This document shows positions 60,764 through 64,000 of a stretch of DNA of 64,000 nt, one piece after another. Under the pieces are notes generated by a model that saw nothing but the letters and a program-made list of their open reading frames with translations, ran no database searches and was not told the origin of the DNA. Positions within the stretch are counted from its first letter, which is position 1, and each line of letters begins with the position of its first letter. Position numbers and translations under genes: made by a program. The stretch spans positions 17,723,324 to 17,787,323 of the forward strand of contig CM064560.1 of NCBI GenBank assembly GCA_032716605.1. Reading direction: 5' to 3'. The DNA is from Paralithodes platypus. Lineage: Eukaryota > Arthropoda > Malacostraca > Decapoda > Lithodidae.

Positions 60764-63700
60764 CTCCCCCCTGGAGGTTAGGGAATAGAATATGCCCCAC
60801 GTGCCTTCTGCGTGTCGTAAGAGGCGACTAAAGAGGTTGGGTCGGTGGGCTTGCGACCCCCACCCGGAAAAAATATCTAAGCAAAGAAAAACGAACGAAC
60901 AGCCTCGGATGCGGACGGAACCAACGTTGACGAACCACGACCGACTAAGGACATGCCTTCGGACATTCTGAGAATGGCTACGTGGAATGTTAGTGGCATG
61001 AATGATGGCACAAAAGAGAGAGAGGTTCTGGAAGTGTTAGTGAATGCCAGGCTGGATGTATGTGGAATGACAGAGACCAAATGGAAAGGTTCAGATGTGA
61101 GAGAGTGGGAGTGTGGAATGGGTGTGTGTGCTGGAGTGAGTGAAGGAACAGCGAGAGAAGGTGCATGTTTGTTTGTAAGTAGCAAATGGAAGGAATGTGT
61201 AAGAGAGTATGGGTCTGTGGGTTCAAGGATTGTGTGGGTGAGAATGAAAGTAGGAATACAAACGTGGGTGATTGTATGCGTGTATGGCCCGACAGAGGAT
61301 ATACTTGAAAGAAAGAAAGAGGAGTTCTGGATGAATGTGGAGGCGTGCCTGGAGAAGTTTGACAAGAACGAAAGAATATTTCTGATTGGGGATATGAATG
61401 GTAAGGTGGGTGATAGGAAAGTTGAGGGAGTGGTGGGAGGGTGGGGGGGTACCATCAGAGGTGAATGGGAATGGTAGTGCACTTGTGGACGTATGTGTGG
61501 GGAGGAGGCTGTGGATAGCCAACACCTTCTTCCGACACAGAATGATCCACAGGTACACGTGGAAACGGATGTTGACGATGAAGGATAAGACAGTGGTGGA
61601 ACGAAAGTCATTGATTGATTATGTATGTGTGGATGAACGAATGAAGAAATCTGTGATGGATGCTAGGGTGTATAGGGGTATTGGAGGGGGTCTGTCTGAT
61701 CATTATGTAGTGGTAGCTAAGGTTAGGATACAAAAGAAGTGGGTGAGGAGAGCGGGAGGGAGGCGAGAGGAGGGTGGAATGGTGAGGAGGGTGGAGAGGT
61801 TGCAGGAGGAGGAAGTCAGGGAGGAGTACAGGAGAGCAGTGGAAAGACGACTAGGTGGGTTCGACCTGGAAGTTATGGAGGAAGTGGAGGAGATGAGCAA
61901 GGTGTTTAAGGATGAGATCTGTGCAGCATGTGAGGAGGTGTGTGGAGTGAGGAGAAGAGGGAGGGGAGTGAAGGTACAGCATGGTGGACAGAAGAGGTAA
62001 AATAGCTGTGGAAGAAAAGAAGAAAGCATATAGAGAGTGGTTGGGTAGTAGAGGGAATGAAGATTCCGAGAGACAGAAACGAGCGAGGTACGTGGAGAGT
62101 AAGAGGGTGGTGAAGAGAGTAGTGAAGGAAAGTAAGAGAAGAGTAGATGAGGAATTTGGAAGGAATCTGAGTGTAAAATGGAGGGAGAGTAAGAAACTGT
62201 TCTGGAAAGAAGTCAAGAAAGTTAGGGAAGGTAGCAAAGGAAACAGTAAGGGTGTGAAAGATAAGAATGGGAGAATGCTAGCCGAGAAGCAAGAGAGAGT
62301 CGAAAGATGGAGGGAGTACTTCAGTGAGTTGCTAAATGTAAGGAATGAAGAGCCAGCAAACATAGCTGGATATGGTATGGGAGGGAGAAGAGAAGTAGTG
62401 GAGGAGGAGGTGGGGATCAGGAGGTCAGAAGTGTGGGAAGCCATGAAAAGAGTGAAGTTGGGGAAAGCACCAGGAACAGATGGAGTGTGTGGGGAAATGT
62501 TGAGGTATGGTGGTGAGATAGTGATAGAATGGGTATGGAAAATAAGTGCAAACTAGCATGGGAGAAGGGGAGTGCACCCGATGACTGGAAGACTGGCATA
62601 ATAGTCCCCCTATATAAGGGCAAAGGGGAAAGAGGAGTGTGTGGTAACCACCGAGGAATATGTCTTCTAAGCGTAGTAGGGAAGGTATACAGTAGGGTAG
62701 TGATTGAGAGAGTGAGAGTGAGAACGGAGAAATGGATAGGCGACGAGCAGGAAGGTTTTAGGAAGGGAAGAGGATGTGTAGATCAGATTTTTACCCTGAA
62801 TTGTGTTGTGGAGAAGTATCTGGAGAAGAAACAAAAGGTGTATGTTGCCTTTATGGACTTGGAGAAGGCCTATGACAGAGTGGATAGAGAAGGTTTGTGG
62901 AAAGTACTTAGAATATACGGAGTAGAGGGCAAGTTGCTGAAAGCAGTGAAGAGCATGTATGAGGGTGCAAAGGCAGCAGTACGTGTGGAGAGTGAGCAGA
63001 GCGAGTTCTTTGACCTGAATGTTGGTTTGAAACAGGGGTGTGTGATGTCCCGTGGTTGTTTACTGTATATATGGATGGAGTTATGAAAGAAATACTATCA
63101 AGAGCAGTGGATGTTGGTGTATCGCTGAAAGGGAGGGAATTGAGTGGAAGCTACCTATACTGCTGTTTGCGGATGATACAGTTCTGATGAGTGATAATGA
63201 ATGGGAGTTGCAGGGTCTGGTAAATGAGTTTGGAACAGTGTGCAAAAAACGGAATTTGAAGGTAAATACGGGGAAGAGCAAGGTTATGGTCTTCGAAAGG
63301 GGTGAAGTCACAGAGTGTGAGGTGAAGCTGAACGGTCAGGCTAGATCGTCAACTCTTTTAAGTATCTGGGCAGTGTGTTGAGTAAAGATGGGACTATGGA
63401 TGAAGAAGTGCAGGAGGGTACAACAGGGGAAGAGGGTTGTAGGAACGCTAAAAGCAGTAACAAGAAATAGGGTGGTCAGTATGGAAGTGAAGAAGTCCTT
63501 GCATGACAGTGTGGTAATCCCGACACTGACTTACGGAAGCGAAGCATGGACGTTGGTTGAGAGACTCAGACCAAGAGTGAGAGCAGTGGAAATGAATTAC
63601 TTAAGGAGTGCGTGCGGAGTTACATGGAGGGATAGACAGACTAATGAGGAAGTAAGAAGGAGGTGTGGTGTGGAGGTAGATGTGCTGGAAAGTGTGAAAA

Positions 63701-63966
63701 GGAACAACTTGAGATGGTTCGGCCATATGGAACGTATGGAAAGCGAGAGAATGACTAAGAGGGTGTACGAGAGCGAGGTGGAGGGACAGAGGGGGAGAGG
63801 TAGACCGAATATGAGGTGGAAGGATGGAGTGAGGAACTACATGAACGAAGGCGGTGCTGGTTGGGGGGAGGGGCATCGACTGACTGGGGACAGAGGTGCA
63901 TGGGGGCGGTTCGTTCGTGGCCACCCCTTCGGGGATCACGGCGTCAGGCAATATATAGATAGATAA
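60764..63966 (+). mobile_element. LINE-D, nearly full length, multiply frameshifted
   Basis: The 5' untranslated part has GAATATGCCCCACGTGCC and TGTCGTAAGAGGCGACTAAA. EEP endonuclease from 60953: MATWNVSGMNDGTKEREVLE, DVCGMTETKWKGSDV, IFLIGDMNGKVGDRK, and after a frameshift in a G-run (61445-61451) LIDYVCVDERM and LSDHYVVVAKV (SDH). RT: KAPGTDGVCGEMLRYG, NHRGICLLSVVGKVYSRVVI, AFMDLEKAYDRVDREGLWKV, GLKQGCVMS and LPILLFADDTVLMSD. C-terminal part 63388-63966 as in the 8.3-kb copy. Frames change near 61450, 61990, 62545, 63050 and 63350. Tail TAGA run. Clade RTE-like, unresolved. Confidence 0.88.
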
Positions 63967-64000
63967 GTGAAAAGGACACATAAGTAATAATAAGTGCCTT
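63967..64000. other. Flank after LINE-D
   Basis: 34 bases, AT-rich. It may be the remainder of the piggyBac 3' region; too short to tell. Confidence 0.3.

Noticed and set aside
60877..62623. Minus-strand frames opposite LINE-D (Ser/Thr/Leu-rich)
   Set aside because: Antisense of endonuclease and RT motifs on the plus strand.

Overview
This window is invertebrate nuclear DNA, most likely from a decapod or related crustacean. The taxon is an inference. It rests on a GalEa-like Copia element, DIRS-type tyrosine-recombinase retrotransposons with inverted termini, piggyBac and its TTAA-flanked derivatives, and CR1/L2/RTE-like LINEs, a mixture reported from crustaceans. There is no sign of prokaryotic organisation: no operons and no bacterial ribosome binding sites. 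The few host coding pieces are short exons with GT/AG borders. They are separated by introns of 2.5 to 18 kb that are filled with transposable elements.

Host gene. Five short minus-strand exons (47831-47971, 31620-31797, 28981-29099, 10877-11016 and 1-304) have compatible splice phases and read as three consecutive SH3 domains followed by a Ser/Thr/Pro-rich linker. Order, spacing and residues resemble the N-terminal SH3 cluster of dynamin-binding protein (DNMBP/Tuba). The gene runs right to left across about 48 kb and leaves the window at base 1. A possible first coding exon lies at 49759-49844. Almost everything else is intronic or flanking repeat.

Layout. 1-12 kb: last visible exon, two minisatellites, several TTAA-flanked miniature elements, a regular array of about 12 stem-loops (4.1-5.4 kb), and 3' fragments of four LINE families. 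12.7-26.5 kb: one old L2-like LINE (minus strand) split by younger insertions. These are a complete Copia element with 218-bp LTRs and 5-bp target duplication (13386-19497, itself hit by a LINE and a 77-bp SINE-like insert), a near full-length LINE-A (about 19597-23987), a TTAA-flanked element (24803-25911, itself hit by another) and tRNA-derived SINEs. 27-32 kb: degraded LINE-P (the LINE with a PHD-like finger), two host exons, a hAT-type miniature element and SINEs. 32.3-40.4 kb: an almost complete DIRS element with inverted terminal repeats, internal complementary region, gag, RT/RNase H and tyrosine recombinase. 40.9-49.3 kb: TTAA miniature elements, LINE-P, CR1-like LINEs and the first secure SH3 exon. 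50-57.8 kb: a second, diverged DIRS element. It is cut at a TTAA inside its recombinase by a piggyBac (57803 on), which is followed by a LINE-D (about 60764-63966).

How they act together. Retroelement polyproteins (gag, protease, integrase or recombinase, RT, RNase H, EEP endonuclease) and the piggyBac transposase are the only long reading frames, and nearly all carry frameshifts or stops. The nesting order gives a relative insertion history. Named LINE families in this answer (LINE-A, -B, -D, -J, -P, L2-like) are working labels only. No database search was available, so family names are judged from motifs.
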